Assembly (NCBI GenBank): GCA_964550025.1
Contig: CAZJYI010000055.1
Coordinates: forward strand, 1 to 64,000
DNA from: CAZJYI01 sp964550025
Lineage (GTDB): Bacteria > Verrucomicrobiota > Kiritimatiellia > UBA8416 > CAYOBW01
DNA length: 64,000 bases
Direction: 5' to 3'
The notes under the pieces were generated by a model. The model had not been told where the DNA came from and did no database searches. It was given only the letters and a program-made list of their open reading frames with translations. A program made the position numbers and the translations under genes. Below are positions 36,412 to 45,337 of the stretch, one piece after another (the first letter of the stretch is position 1; the number at the start of each line of letters is the position of its first letter).

Positions 36412-37043
36412 GCCGGCGACAGGACGCGCAGCAGGAGGTTCGCAAGGGGCCACATCACGTGATCCAGGACGCCGAGCAAGAGCAGGCCGAAGATGATCAG
36501 GAAGCCGAAGCGCCCCAGGCTCAGGTAGCTGCGCGCCGTCTCGTGCGGCAGGAAGGCGGCAACGATGTGCGAACCGTCCAACGGCGGAATCGGCATGAGG
36601 TTGAATACCGCCAGGACGACGTTGATCAGGCACAGGTGCAGGAGGAAGAAGCTGAGGAACTCGGCGAAAGTCCCGGAGCCGACAAGCAGCAGCAACCTGA
36701 GCAGGACGCCGGCCACGGTGGCCAGGGCCAGGTTCGTCGCGGGACCCGCCGCCGCCACGTACATCCCGCCCTTCCGTGGGTCGCGGAAGTAGGCGGGGTT
36801 GAACGGCACCGGCTTGGCCCACCCCAGCAAGACCGGGCTTCCGGTCAGTGCCAACATGAGCGGCAGCAGGATAGAGCCCATGGGGTCGACGTGCGCGATG
36901 GGATTGAGTGTGAGCCGGCCCGCATGGCTGGCCGTCGGATCGCCCAGGCGATAGGCGGCATAACCGTGAGCCACCTCGTGCAGAACAACCGAGAGGGCAA
37001 GCGCCGTCAGCTTGACGATTGTCTCTATGGCCGTCTGCATCAT
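36408..37043 (-). CDS. M50 site-2 protease-like membrane protein (rhomboid-sized)
   Basis: 211 residues with five or six membrane helices. The zinc motif is VLHEVAHGYAAYRLGD near residues 20-35. The second motif is NLMPIPPLDGSHIVA near 142-156. It belongs to the short M50 group with unknown substrates. The ATG at 37043 overlaps the stop of the URO-D gene, and the gene in turn overlaps the P-loop gene, so three genes form one unit. Confidence 0.85.
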   Translation of the reverse strand: MMQTAIETIVKLTALALSVVLHEVAHGYAAYRLGDPTASHAGRLTLNPIAHVDPMGSILLPLMLALTGSPVLLGWAKPVPFNPAYFRDPRKGGMYVAAAGPATNLALATVAGVLLRLLLLVGSGTFAEFLSFFLLHLCLINVVLAVFNLMPIPPLDGSHIVAAFLPHETARSYLSLGRFGFLIIFGLLLLGVLDHVMWPLANLLLRVLSPA

Positions 37044-38200
37044 AGACCCAGTACGGTCTGGCGCTCCTCCACGATGGTCTCGACGAGGGCCTTGACGTTT
37101 TCGAGCGGAACGTCGTTCATCACCTCCTGGCTGGGGGCAATGATGTGCCCACCCCCCTTGCCAAGGAGGCGGATCGTGTTGCGTGCCAACTCCCTCACCT
37201 GGTCGGGCGTACCGAATGGCAGTACGTCCTGGGTTTCGATGCCGCCCCAGAACACGAGGTCTTTGCCATACTCCTTCTTCAGGAGGGTGAGGTCCATGCA
37301 GGGCTGCACGGGCTCGATGACGCGCAGGCCGATCTCCAGCAGGTCGGGAATGAAATCCGTCAGGCACCCGCAGGAATGCATGATGATGGGGATGCCGGCG
37401 TCGTTGTAGGGCTGCCACGCCTCCTTGAGGTAGGGCAGAACAAACTCGCGGAACATACCCTTGGAGAAGAACGTGCCCACCTGCGTTCCAAGATCGTCTC
37501 CGTGATGCGCAACCTTGAACCCCATCTCCACGACCTTCTTCGCATATTCGACCTTGTACGCGGTGATCTTCTCGAGCAGCGCGTGCACGGTTTTCGGCTT
37601 GAGCGTCAGGTTTAGCATGAACTCCTGGAACCCCATCAGGGCGTAGGCGCGTTCGTATATGCCAAAGTAGCCTGAAGGCATGACGAGGAACTCCCCGGAC
37701 TGCTCCTCGAGGTCCCGGGTCATCTCTTCGAAGATGCGGTCCCGCGTGATGTCCGGGGCGTTGTAGTTGGCCACGGCCTCCTCGATGTCCTGGTACAGAA
37801 CGTCGATGTTCACGTCCGGTGGCATGAACTGCGCGACCTCCGGCCCCGCCTTCTTCTGGAGCGGGTGGAAGCAGGCGAAGAAACCGTCCGATCCCACCTC
37901 GATGCCCATGCCCCACGCGTCGTAAACACGCTTGGCCTCCCAGTGCGGTCCGCAGAACCCCAACTCCTTGAGCCTGGCCATTTCCTCCCTGTCGTTGCGG
38001 AAGAACAAAGGCTTGTCGTGGTAGGAGAGCGCGATACTGATGTGGTTCTCGAGGTATCCCTCGAGCGCGTCCGGACCGGCAAGGCCCAGCGCCTCGCTGA
38101 TTTCCTTGTCGCGCGTACGGTCCGAGAAGGTGATCTGGCTGGGCAGATAGTCCACGTCCTGGCCCTTGATGACCCGCAGTACTCTTTCTTCCTTCGTCAT
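37040..38200 (-). CDS. Uroporphyrinogen decarboxylase (URO-D) superfamily protein
   Basis: 386 residues starting MTKEERVLRVIKGQDVDYLP. This opening, VAHHGDDLGTQVGTFFSKGM in the middle and IMHSCGCLTDFIPDLLEIGL near 275 are typical of URO-D superfamily members outside haem synthesis, related to MtaA/CmuA-type corrinoid methyltransferases. The His and Cys of MHSCG could be metal ligands. No corrinoid protein is nearby, so the reaction is unknown. The SMP-30 gene lies 18 bases upstream, suggesting one operon. Confidence 0.8.
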   Translation of the reverse strand: MTKEERVLRVIKGQDVDYLPSQITFSDRTRDKEISEALGLAGPDALEGYLENHISIALSYHDKPLFFRNDREEMARLKELGFCGPHWEAKRVYDAWGMGIEVGSDGFFACFHPLQKKAGPEVAQFMPPDVNIDVLYQDIEEAVANYNAPDITRDRIFEEMTRDLEEQSGEFLVMPSGYFGIYERAYALMGFQEFMLNLTLKPKTVHALLEKITAYKVEYAKKVVEMGFKVAHHGDDLGTQVGTFFSKGMFREFVLPYLKEAWQPYNDAGIPIIMHSCGCLTDFIPDLLEIGLRVIEPVQPCMDLTLLKKEYGKDLVFWGGIETQDVLPFGTPDQVRELARNTIRLLGKGGGHIIAPSQEVMNDVPLENVKALVETIVEERQTVLGL

Positions 38201-38218
38201 GGCGATGACCTCCTGCTG

Positions 38219-39091
38219 CTATCCTGCGAATTCCGGTTCCAAACGTCCCGTGATGTCCGTTTCAATCCTGAACAAGTCCCCGGCCTGGGGCTGGGCCGCG
38301 CGCTCCTCGTCGCTCAGCATGAACCAGGCGGTGGTGATATAGAGCACGTTGAGGTCGCGGCCACCGAACCCCATGCAGGTGACGTTGGCAACGGGCAGCT
38401 TGATTTCCCTCTCGATCTTCCCGTCGGGGTCATAGCGCGTGACCCGCCAGCCGCCCCAATGCGCGCTCCAGACGTAGCCGTCCGCGTCGACGATCAGTCC
38501 GTCGGGCCAACCGGCCTCCCCCGGCACATCGACAAAGGTGCGCCGTCCGCTGACCGCACCGGCTTCAACATCGTAGTCGTAGGCGAGGATCCTGCCGTGG
38601 AACATGTCCGTCACGTACAAAGTCCGCGCGTCGGGGCTGAACCCGATGCCGTTGGCCACGGCATAGCCCGTGTCGAGTTTCTGGATGCCGAGGTCAGGGT
38701 CCAGCCGGTAGAGCGAACCGTCCGGTGCGTTGAGATCCTCGTCGTTGAGCGTGCCGATCAGGAAGCGGCCTTTCGGATCGACGGCCCCGTCATTGAAACG
38801 CAAGGCCGGATTGTCGGCCTCCGGGTCTATGATGAACGTGCTTTCGTTCTGCTCCTCGTTCCAGAAGTACAACCCGGTCTTGGTTGCCAATATCCACTTC
38901 CCTTTGCCGCGCCTGGCGAGGGCCGTGATGGGGACGTCGAGCGACCATTCCTTCGTCTGGCCGTCGGCGGGGTCGTAGCGGCGGACTTTCGCGTCTCCCA
39001 GGTCGATCCAGTAGACGGCCTGTTCGTCCGGTATCCAGATCGGCGTCTCGCCGGCAAGGTCCTGTGCAGGCACAATGTGCTCCAGGCTCAT
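38219..39091 (-). CDS. SMP-30/gluconolactonase-family protein
   Basis: 290 residues forming a six-bladed propeller. Family segments are GETPIWIPDEQAVYWIDL, RFNDGAVDPKGRFLIGTL, VANGIGFSPDARTLYVTD and WPDGLIVDADGYVWSAHWGG; they include the Glu, Asn and Asp that bind the divalent metal. It probably hydrolyses a sugar lactone. ATG at 39091 follows GAGGAGGAGAG. It precedes the URO-D gene on the same strand. Confidence 0.9.
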   Translation of the reverse strand: MSLEHIVPAQDLAGETPIWIPDEQAVYWIDLGDAKVRRYDPADGQTKEWSLDVPITALARRGKGKWILATKTGLYFWNEEQNESTFIIDPEADNPALRFNDGAVDPKGRFLIGTLNDEDLNAPDGSLYRLDPDLGIQKLDTGYAVANGIGFSPDARTLYVTDMFHGRILAYDYDVEAGAVSGRRTFVDVPGEAGWPDGLIVDADGYVWSAHWGGWRVTRYDPDGKIEREIKLPVANVTCMGFGGRDLNVLYITTAWFMLSDEERAAQPQAGDLFRIETDITGRLEPEFAG

Positions 39092-39321
39092 GACTCTCCT
39101 CCTCGGATCGGTTGCAGTTGCAGATCTTGAGTGGAGAAAGGCTACAGGGAAACCGCGTTTGTGTAAAGAAGAAGGCTCACGGGCGTTTGGCGCCCTGACA
39201 CGCGACACGCTCTGGAGGGGCGGCGGCCTCGACGCCCTTCCCACGGCCGCGTGATGCGGCGAAGGCCCCGTTGCGGCCGAACGAGTTCCTTGAGACCGGC
39301 GTAGTCTGTGCGATGTCACGA

Positions 39322-39420
39322 CCATCACCGATCGTAATCGCAATTTCTCGCGCCCCGATCGTCCCGGATCGGTTGGGAGCGATTGGTGAGGGGGAGGAGT
39401 GGGATTACGATTGGGGAAGG
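39322..39420. repeat. Imperfect hairpin element, class A (copy 1)
   Basis: The 388-bp gap 39092-39479 contains this element and no gene. The left arm holds CCGATCGTAATCGCA, the right arm TGGGATTACGATTGGGG. The same arms occur at 41039-41133 and 41518-41640. Copies 1 and 3 end next to short conserved runs such as GGTGAGGGGGAGGAGTGGGA. Confidence 0.6.
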
Positions 39421-39479
39421 GAAGACCGTGTTCACCGCGGTTGGATTCCCCCCTTGACGCACCGTTGCGTTCCACTACC

Positions 39480-40316
39480 ATGTCGCTTATGGCACGAAAG
39501 AAACGGGAGCGTTCGATACCGCCGAGAACTCGCGTCTGGCAGGTCGTGGAGGCCGCTCGCAAGGGCGACCACCTGAGCCGCGGTTTCGACATCTCCATTC
39601 TCGCGCTGATCTTCCTGAACGTGCTCGCCGTTATCATCGGCACGGTCCAGTCCGTTGAGCAGCGCTTCGGGGAGATTCTCTACCAGTTCGAAGTCTTCTC
39701 CGTCGTCATCTTCACGGCCGAATACGCTGCCCGGGTCTGGTCCTGCGTGACCGACAAGCGTTTCGCCTCCCCGTGGCGCGGCCGCCTGCGCTTCGTCTTC
39801 ACCCCCATGGCATTGATCGACCTTCTGGCCATCGTTCCGTTCTACCTCCCGTTCACGGGCCTCGACCTCCGTTTTGTGAGGGTCATGCGGTTGCTGCGCA
39901 TCGTGCGCATTGCAAAGGTCGGACGCTACTACAGCTCTCTGGGCCACATCAGGGCCGTCTTCCGCGACAAGAAGGAAGAGCTCGTGCTGACGAGCTTCCT
40001 CATGGGCGTACTGCTCATTCTGTCGGCGTCCGTGATGTACTACTGCGAGAACAGCCGGCAGCCCGAAGCGTTCTCGAGCATCCCCGCCTCGATCTGGTGG
40101 GCCGTCGCCACGCTGACGACCGTCGGTTACGGCGACATCTACCCCGTCACCGCCGTCGGCAAAGCGTGCGCGTCCCTGATCGCGATTCTCGGCATCGGCA
40201 TGTTTGCCCTGCCGACCGGCATTCTCGGGGCCGGTTTCGTCGATCAGATCCAGAAGAGAAAACGAAGAAAGACCCGCAAGTGCCCCCACTGCGGCGAAAA
40301 GATCGAGATAGACTGA
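39480..40316 (+). CDS. Voltage-gated-type potassium channel
   Basis: 278 residues with six helices. S4 is RFVRVMRLLRIVRIAKVGR with basic residues at every third or fourth position. The pore contains the K+ filter TVGYGD near residue 220. After S6 there is a basic run (QKRKRRKTRK) and a small zinc-ribbon end CPHCGEKIEID. It is a bacterial Kv-like channel (ion_trans family). ATG at 39480; a second ATG is nine bases later. Confidence 0.92.
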   Translation: MSLMARKKRERSIPPRTRVWQVVEAARKGDHLSRGFDISILALIFLNVLAVIIGTVQSVEQRFGEILYQFEVFSVVIFTAEYAARVWSCVTDKRFASPWRGRLRFVFTPMALIDLLAIVPFYLPFTGLDLRFVRVMRLLRIVRIAKVGRYYSSLGHIRAVFRDKKEELVLTSFLMGVLLILSASVMYYCENSRQPEAFSSIPASIWWAVATLTTVGYGDIYPVTAVGKACASLIAILGIGMFALPTGILGAGFVDQIQKRKRRKTRKCPHCGEKIEID

Positions 40317-40342
40317 CGCAACAGGAAACCGGAGGGCAAACC

Positions 40343-40972
40343 ATGGCCAGGCTCACGATTCCCAATGCACTCACGGCGTCACGGATCGTGTGCATACCTT
40401 TTCTCATGCTGATTGCGCGGCAGGGGAACCACCTCGCGTTCATCATCCTGCTGGCCGCGGCGCTTCTGACCGACGTGTTCGACGGCATGCTGGCCCGCAA
40501 GCTGAACCAGGCCGGCCCGGCGGGGGCGAGGCTGGATAGCTGGGCGGACTTCTGTATCTACATGAGCCTGCCTCTCTGCGCCTGGTGGCTGTGGCCGGAC
40601 ATCATGCGCAAAGAGGCGGTCTTCATCGTGGCCGTCGTGGCCAGTTACATCGTGCCCGTGACCTACGGCTGGCTCAAATACAGGCGAATGACCGGCTACC
40701 ACACGCGGCTCGCGAAGATCTCGGCCGTCCTCATGGGCCCGTCGATCCTGCTGATGTTCTCCCGCATCACGCCCTGGCCCTTCCGCATCTTCACCATCTT
40801 CCCCGTGTCGGCCTGCATCGAGGAGCTGATGATGACGACGCTGCTGCCACGCTGGCACGCCAACATCCCCTCGTTCCGCCGCGCCCTCGCGGTGAAGCGC
40901 GAACACTACACCGACGAAGAAGAACCGCCGGCGGATTCCCCACCCGACACGGATGCGCCCTCGGCGTCGTGA
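40343..40972 (+). CDS. CDP-alcohol phosphatidyltransferase
   Basis: 209 residues. The signature D-x2-DG-x2-AR-x8-G-x3-D-x3-D is seen in LLTDVFDGMLARKLNQAGPA and GARLDSWADF. Several membrane helices follow. Enzymes of this family transfer a phosphatidyl group from CDP-diacylglycerol to an alcohol such as glycerol phosphate or inositol phosphate; the acceptor cannot be told. RBS GGAGGG precedes the ATG. The C-terminus is acidic and Pro-rich. Confidence 0.88.
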   Translation: MARLTIPNALTASRIVCIPFLMLIARQGNHLAFIILLAAALLTDVFDGMLARKLNQAGPAGARLDSWADFCIYMSLPLCAWWLWPDIMRKEAVFIVAVVASYIVPVTYGWLKYRRMTGYHTRLAKISAVLMGPSILLMFSRITPWPFRIFTIFPVSACIEELMMTTLLPRWHANIPSFRRALAVKREHYTDEEEPPADSPPDTDAPSAS

Positions 40973-41038
40973 GTAGCGACGGCAACAACCACGGAGCACG
41001 GAAGGGCGGGAGCGCGCTCGGATGGGATGGATACTCGT

Positions 41039-41133
41039 TCCCGATCATAATCCCATCTCTCCGTCTCACCGATCGCCGCGGAGCCAGCGGGGGGCGATTG
41101 GGGAGGGGGAGGAGTGGGATTACGATTGGGGAA
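41039..41133. repeat. Imperfect hairpin element, class A (copy 2)
   Basis: Left arm TTCCCGATCATAATCCCATC continuing to CACCGATCGCC; right arm GGCGATTGGGGAGGGGGAGG continuing to GATTACGATTGGGGAA. The two 40-base arms are near-complementary around a 14-base centre. It is the clearest copy of the class. It lies in the 751-bp gene-free stretch 40973-41723, which is packed with four repeat elements. Confidence 0.7.
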
Positions 41134-41240
41134 CGGAGAAGATCGGTGCCTGCGGATCACGGCGGACACAGGACACTTCCATGGGTGGGTGGCAAGGGGA
41201 GGATCAAGTAACACGACATGGGCCGGGATCGATACACGAG

Positions 41241-41391
41241 GCCGATTGATGATTAGCGATTGATGATTGGCGATGGCAGAAGTGAGAACCAGGTGCCGCC
41301 CAAAACACGCCGTCCGCAATCCACAAACCGCCGCCCTTACACATCAAAAATCAGCAATCCTCAATCGCTAATCGTCAATCATCCGCGGTGC
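41241..41391. repeat. Imperfect inverted repeat element, class B
   Basis: Left arm (41241-41277) contains GATTGATGATTAGCGATTGA. Right arm (41343-41391) reads on the other strand GATTGACGATTAGCGATTGA. Each arm is itself built of GATT-rich 7- or 8-base units. About 65 bases separate the arms. Confidence 0.65.
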
Positions 41392-41463
41392 GCTCCCGAG
41401 CCGGACCGTATTCCCCAGGCGAAGACCGGCAAGTGCGTCCCCCGGAGAAGGAAGAAGCAGGGA

Positions 41464-41500
41464 GATCGGCGTGTACGAGCATGTGTAAGAGCACGTGGGG
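41464..41500. repeat. Single arm of class C microrepeat
   Basis: CGGCGTGTACGAGCATGTGT followed by AAGAGCACGTG. It matches the class C arm at 52005-52033 (GTGTACGAGTAGGTGTAGGA) in unit and order. The opposite arm is not apparent nearby. Confidence 0.45.
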
Positions 41501-41517
41501 AGTGAGCCGTGAGATTC

Positions 41518-41640
41518 GGGGCGATCGGTGAGGTAGAGAGTGGGATTACGATCGGTGAGAGGTCCCTTCCCCAATCATAACTCGTCCACCATAGCCTCGG
41601 CGAAGGTGGATCGCACTCCTCCCCCTCACCAATCCGGCGG
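41518..41640. repeat. Class A hairpin element (copy 3) with a nested hairpin
   Basis: Left arm GGGGCGATCGGTGAGG through GGGATTACGATCGGTG. The right arm begins TTCCCCAATCATAA and resumes at CACTCCTCCCCCTCACCAAT. Between these two halves a 33-base sequence has been placed that forms its own hairpin, TCCACC...GGTGGA (41585-41610). Compared with copy 2, only TCC is missing at the break, so a second element seems inserted in the arm of the first. Confidence 0.6.
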
Positions 41641-41723
41641 GGCAACGCGGCGTGATCTATCTTGACGCCTCCTCCCCGCTTCAACTACCGTCTGGCAACA
41701 TTGTTTGAACAGGAGGCGATGCG

Positions 41724-42314
41724 ATGCCCAACCCCGTACTCAAGTCTGCCCTGCTCCGGGTGCTTGATGATCAGCCCACGCGAAGGATCAACTTCGTGAT
41801 CGGCGGTTTTCCAATTCGGCCTGCCCTTTACACGGCCGTCCGGCGAGAAGTCGCGGCTGATCGGATTGACGTGAATGCCGATCCGCGTCGAACCTCAACG
41901 GCCCTCTACGACAGCGGAGCGGACGCCTTTCTGTTCGGTTGGAGTGCTGTCAATACGGACACTCGGCGAGCCCACATCATTCACGAAGCGACTCACGCCG
42001 GATCAGATGTGGCCGGATACAACGGCATGGGGATCGATGTCTCGGAGGCGGCCGCCTACATCGCCCAATGCTGGTATATGCGGCTGAAAGTCGGAGCGGC
42101 ACGGGCCGGGCGGGACCGCCTGCGGGGGAATTATCCCGGCACGGACAAGATCTTCGAAAAAGCCTGGGATATCGCCGGTCAGCTCATCACGAATCGGTTC
42201 TTCCACCGCACCGACGGCGAGGAACTGCGACGACGAATCATGTCCTTCGGCGGATACAACCCGACCGGCAGTGATACCCCGACGCCGTGCCACTACGACG
42301 GCGTTGGCGGCTAG
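41724..42314 (+). CDS. Putative metallopeptidase-like protein with HEATH motif
   Basis: 196 residues, no signal peptide. HIIHEATHAGSDVAG at residues 84-98 contains HExxH within a hydrophobic helix, which is the zinc-binding helix of many metallopeptidases; a following Glu/Asp helix (DVSEAAAYIAQCWYM) may give the third ligand. I recognise no named family. RBS AGGAGG lies just before the ATG. It follows the repeat cluster and stands alone on the plus strand. Confidence 0.6.
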   Translation: MPNPVLKSALLRVLDDQPTRRINFVIGGFPIRPALYTAVRREVAADRIDVNADPRRTSTALYDSGADAFLFGWSAVNTDTRRAHIIHEATHAGSDVAGYNGMGIDVSEAAAYIAQCWYMRLKVGAARAGRDRLRGNYPGTDKIFEKAWDIAGQLITNRFFHRTDGEELRRRIMSFGGYNPTGSDTPTPCHYDGVGG

Positions 42315-42377
42315 CAGCCTGTGGTGAGAGTCGGGCGGGAGGCAACACGCTCTGGTCCTGCTCGCAGACCACGAGTC

Positions 42378-42977
42378 TCAAGAACGGAGTCGCTTCCCCA
42401 ACTTGAGTGCTTTATCAAGGTACCGCTCCAGGCCTCGCGTCTCGACAGCGCCCGCGTAGAGGGACCCGATTACCCTGGCGCCGAAGCAGCACTTGCAGTT
42501 GCTTGTGATCAGGGATGTTGCGTCATCGCAAAACCTGCGGAAGAGAGGCGGGACGATAGCGGTACTCAGCAGGATGATGGCCCGTTTCCGGCGACCTGAG
42601 CGCGGCTGGGGGCATCCGTCGATTATGCCCGGGCCCGGTCGGCCGAAGACCCATGCCGTTCGCTCCAGGAAGGTCTTCATGACGGCCGTGACGGTGCCGC
42701 AGTTGATGGGCGTGGCGAAGATGAACGCGTCTGCCTCGTTGACCATGGGGTAGATTTCCCGCATGTCGTCCTTGATGGGGCACTTGGCGTAATCCTCGGA
42801 CGCCTCGTCCTTTCTGCAGGCCATGCAGTTGGTGCAGTACTTGATGCTCTTCTCCGTGAGCCGGATCGTCTCGACCGAGACATCGGCGTTCTGTTGCGCC
42901 CCCTCAATCGCCTTCTCGACAAGGGCGTCGATAGTCTTTCCCTTCCGGTACGTGCCGTTGATAACAAGTAGCTTCAT
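42378..42977 (-). CDS. NADPH-dependent FMN reductase / flavodoxin-like protein
   Basis: 199 residues. The flavodoxin-fold opening is MKLLVINGTYRKGKTIDALV. YCTNCMACRK and KCPIKDD are Cys-containing loops seen in iron-sulfur flavoproteins, and EADAFIFATPINCGTVTAVM binds FMN. It is probably an oxidoreductase of the multimeric flavodoxin WrbA/iron-sulfur flavoprotein group. The start overlaps the stop of the hybrid histidine kinase (ATGA). Confidence 0.85.
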   Translation of the reverse strand: MKLLVINGTYRKGKTIDALVEKAIEGAQQNADVSVETIRLTEKSIKYCTNCMACRKDEASEDYAKCPIKDDMREIYPMVNEADAFIFATPINCGTVTAVMKTFLERTAWVFGRPGPGIIDGCPQPRSGRRKRAIILLSTAIVPPLFRRFCDDATSLITSNCKCCFGARVIGSLYAGAVETRGLERYLDKALKLGKRLRS

Positions 42978-44995
42978 CTTGTGTGTTCCCCGTGTCTCAT
43001 GGATGCCCCCGGAATCTCGTCGAGCAGTTCACGGACCTTGCGAAGGAGCTCGCTGCGCGTGACGGGTTTGGGCATGAAGCTCAGAGTGCCATCCTCGATG
43101 CCCAGTTCCGAAATGACGTTGGCCGTATAGCCGGACATGAAGAGGGCCTCCATCCGCGGTCTGTGCTGTTGAAGCTGGCGGGCCACTTCGATTCCGTTCA
43201 TGCCGGGCATGATCAGATCGGTGAGCACCAAATCAATCTCGCCTGCGTGCTGCTCGGAAAGCTGCAAGGCCTGTGCCGGGCTCTCCGCGGCAAGCACGGT
43301 GTAGCCGACGGCTTCGAGAAACAGCGTTGTACTGACGCGGATGGACTTCTCGTCTTCGATGAGCAGCAACGTCTCGTCCCCTCCCGTCGACGCCACCTCT
43401 TCGGGGGCCTTCTCCCTGGCAACCGCACCCTCGTGCCTCGGAAGGTAGATGCTGAAAGCCGTTCCGATGCCGCGCTCGCTGTCGACCCGCAGGAAACCGC
43501 CGTTCTGGGTGGTGATGCCGTAGACCGTCGCCAGCCCGAGCCCCGACCCCCTCTGCGCATCCTTGGTGGTGTAGAACGGATCGAAGATGCTCTGAAGCGT
43601 TTCCCCATCCATGCCGCAACCGTTGTCCCTGACGGTCAACAGCACGTAGTCTCCCGGTCTGGCCTCGCCACGCAAGGCGGTCGTTGTTTCGTCCACGGTG
43701 ACGTTGGCGGTCCGCACGACCACCGTACCCGCACCGCTGACCGCATCGCGCGCGTTGACAGTCAGATTGGCTACGATTTGATCGACCTGCGAAGGGTCAA
43801 TTTTGACAGCCCAGAGATCCTGCCCCGGACACCAATCCAGCTCGATATCTTCGCCCAGTAACCGTTCCAGCATCGACAGCATGTCGGCAATCGTGCTGTT
43901 GAGATCCAGGGGCAGAGGAGCGACGATGTCTTTGCGGGCGAACGTGAGCAACTGCCGGGTCATCTTTGCCGTACGCTTCGCATCGCTCGTGATTTCATCC
44001 AACCAGGGGAGGATCCGGTGGTGGGGTTCGACATGTTCCCGGCAGAGCTCAACGTAATTCATGATGCCCATGAGGAGGTTGTTGAAATCGTGCGCAAGCC
44101 CGCCCGCGAGCACGCCGAGGGCCTCCATTCTTGCTGCCTGTCGCAGCTGCCTCTCCAGCTCCCGCTCGCGCTCTCTCTTCTCCTTGAGAGCCTCTTCCGT
44201 GCGTGCGCGCTCAACGGCAAGGCCTATCATTCGGGCCGCTGCCCGAAGAGCGGTCAACTGATCGGGTGTCGGCGCCCGAGGCTCCGGGGCATAGAGTGCC
44301 ACGGCGCCAAGCACTTTGCCGTTCCCGGCTATAAACGGGTGTGACCAGCATGCGCCCACCCCGGCCTTCCCGGCCAGTTCGCGAAAGGGTACCCACAGAG
44401 GGTCCTGTTGAATGTCCACGGCGACAACCGGCACGTTCCAGTAGATGGCGGTACCGCAGGATCCGACCGTTGGCCCCACTGCGAAGCCGTCGATTGCCGC
44501 GTTGTACTCCTTGGGCAGACTGGGACCGGCGCCGTGCACAAATCGGCCGTCCGAGACAAGCAGAATCGAACACCTGAGGCCGGGGTGCTGCTGCTCAACG
44601 ATGCGCGCAATCGTGTCAAGTGTACCTTCGACGGTAGTCTCGCCGGTAGCTTCTCCGGGCAAAGCGGGCCCTGTGAGCGACGCGCTACGACCGAGCAGGA
44701 CAGGGCCGTCGGCCTCGTGGGATATCCGGACGTCCAGAGGCAACGGGTCGCTGCCGCGGGTCTTGTGATGAACGCGCAAAGCGGTCTGCCCGTCACCGCT
44801 GTCGAGCGCCGAGCGCACAGCGGCTTGATCGTTCGGCTCAATCCAATCGATGAGCGGTTTGCCGGCAAGCTCGGCTTCGTCAAAGCCTGTCTCTTCCCGG
44901 AACGCGGCGTTGATCCGTACGAACCCATCCGCATCCGGAGCGCGCAGAATCATCGGCCCGTCGATCAACGAACCGTCGGGGAGTTGCTTTTTCAT
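42974..44995 (-). CDS. Hybrid sensor histidine kinase (PAS-GAF-HisKA-HATPase-receiver)
   Basis: 673 residues. PAS at 10-105, GAF at about 115-265 (VGSCGTAIYWNVPVVAVDIQ), HisKA with phosphoacceptor His in GGLAHDFNNLLMGIMNYVEL near residue 300, HATPase about 395-530 (ARPGDYVLLTVRDNGCGMDG, GSGLGLATVYGI) and a C-terminal receiver about 545-660 (LLLIEDEK, LVLTDLIMPGMNG, MPKPVT). No membrane helix, so a cytoplasmic sensor. The family NtrB-like H-box HDFNN is common. It is translationally coupled to the flavodoxin gene. Confidence 0.92.
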   Translation of the reverse strand: MKKQLPDGSLIDGPMILRAPDADGFVRINAAFREETGFDEAELAGKPLIDWIEPNDQAAVRSALDSGDGQTALRVHHKTRGSDPLPLDVRISHEADGPVLLGRSASLTGPALPGEATGETTVEGTLDTIARIVEQQHPGLRCSILLVSDGRFVHGAGPSLPKEYNAAIDGFAVGPTVGSCGTAIYWNVPVVAVDIQQDPLWVPFRELAGKAGVGACWSHPFIAGNGKVLGAVALYAPEPRAPTPDQLTALRAAARMIGLAVERARTEEALKEKRERERELERQLRQAARMEALGVLAGGLAHDFNNLLMGIMNYVELCREHVEPHHRILPWLDEITSDAKRTAKMTRQLLTFARKDIVAPLPLDLNSTIADMLSMLERLLGEDIELDWCPGQDLWAVKIDPSQVDQIVANLTVNARDAVSGAGTVVVRTANVTVDETTTALRGEARPGDYVLLTVRDNGCGMDGETLQSIFDPFYTTKDAQRGSGLGLATVYGITTQNGGFLRVDSERGIGTAFSIYLPRHEGAVAREKAPEEVASTGGDETLLLIEDEKSIRVSTTLFLEAVGYTVLAAESPAQALQLSEQHAGEIDLVLTDLIMPGMNGIEVARQLQQHRPRMEALFMSGYTANVISELGIEDGTLSFMPKPVTRSELLRKVRELLDEIPGASMRHGEHTR

Positions 44996-45337
44996 GTAAC
45001 AGGATCTCCTGCGTTTCCCATGAACCGGCGTGGAGCCGGAATGCCAACGTCAATGTTGGCACGGGGAAGAGCGCACAGCCCGGCGAAGGGCGAATGACCA
45101 GCAAAAGCCTGTACGCTTCCTCCGTGCATCCCACTGCTTCCCCCCCCTGGCGCCAAGCCACTGGCTTCACTGGCCACATTATGCCGGTTTCACCTGCTTT
45201 CCGCAAGCAGGGATCAACTGCAAAACCAGCGGCCCAAAACGTCCCTCTCCTCATTGACCGGTATGTGCTTGGCCACCTCGGACTATCCACAGCAAAGGCC
45301 GCCTCCAGACACGCACACGTTGGCAGATGAGAAGACG

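Noticed and set aside
39271..39576. Small plus-strand ORF in the SMP-30/channel gap.
   Set aside because: It runs through the hairpin repeat and into the channel gene in another frame, and has no recognisable sequence.
45055..45072. TTGGCACGGGGAAGAGC as a sigma-54 promoter upstream of the secreted repeat protein.
   Set aside because: GG to GC spacing is eleven and the -12 element does not match.
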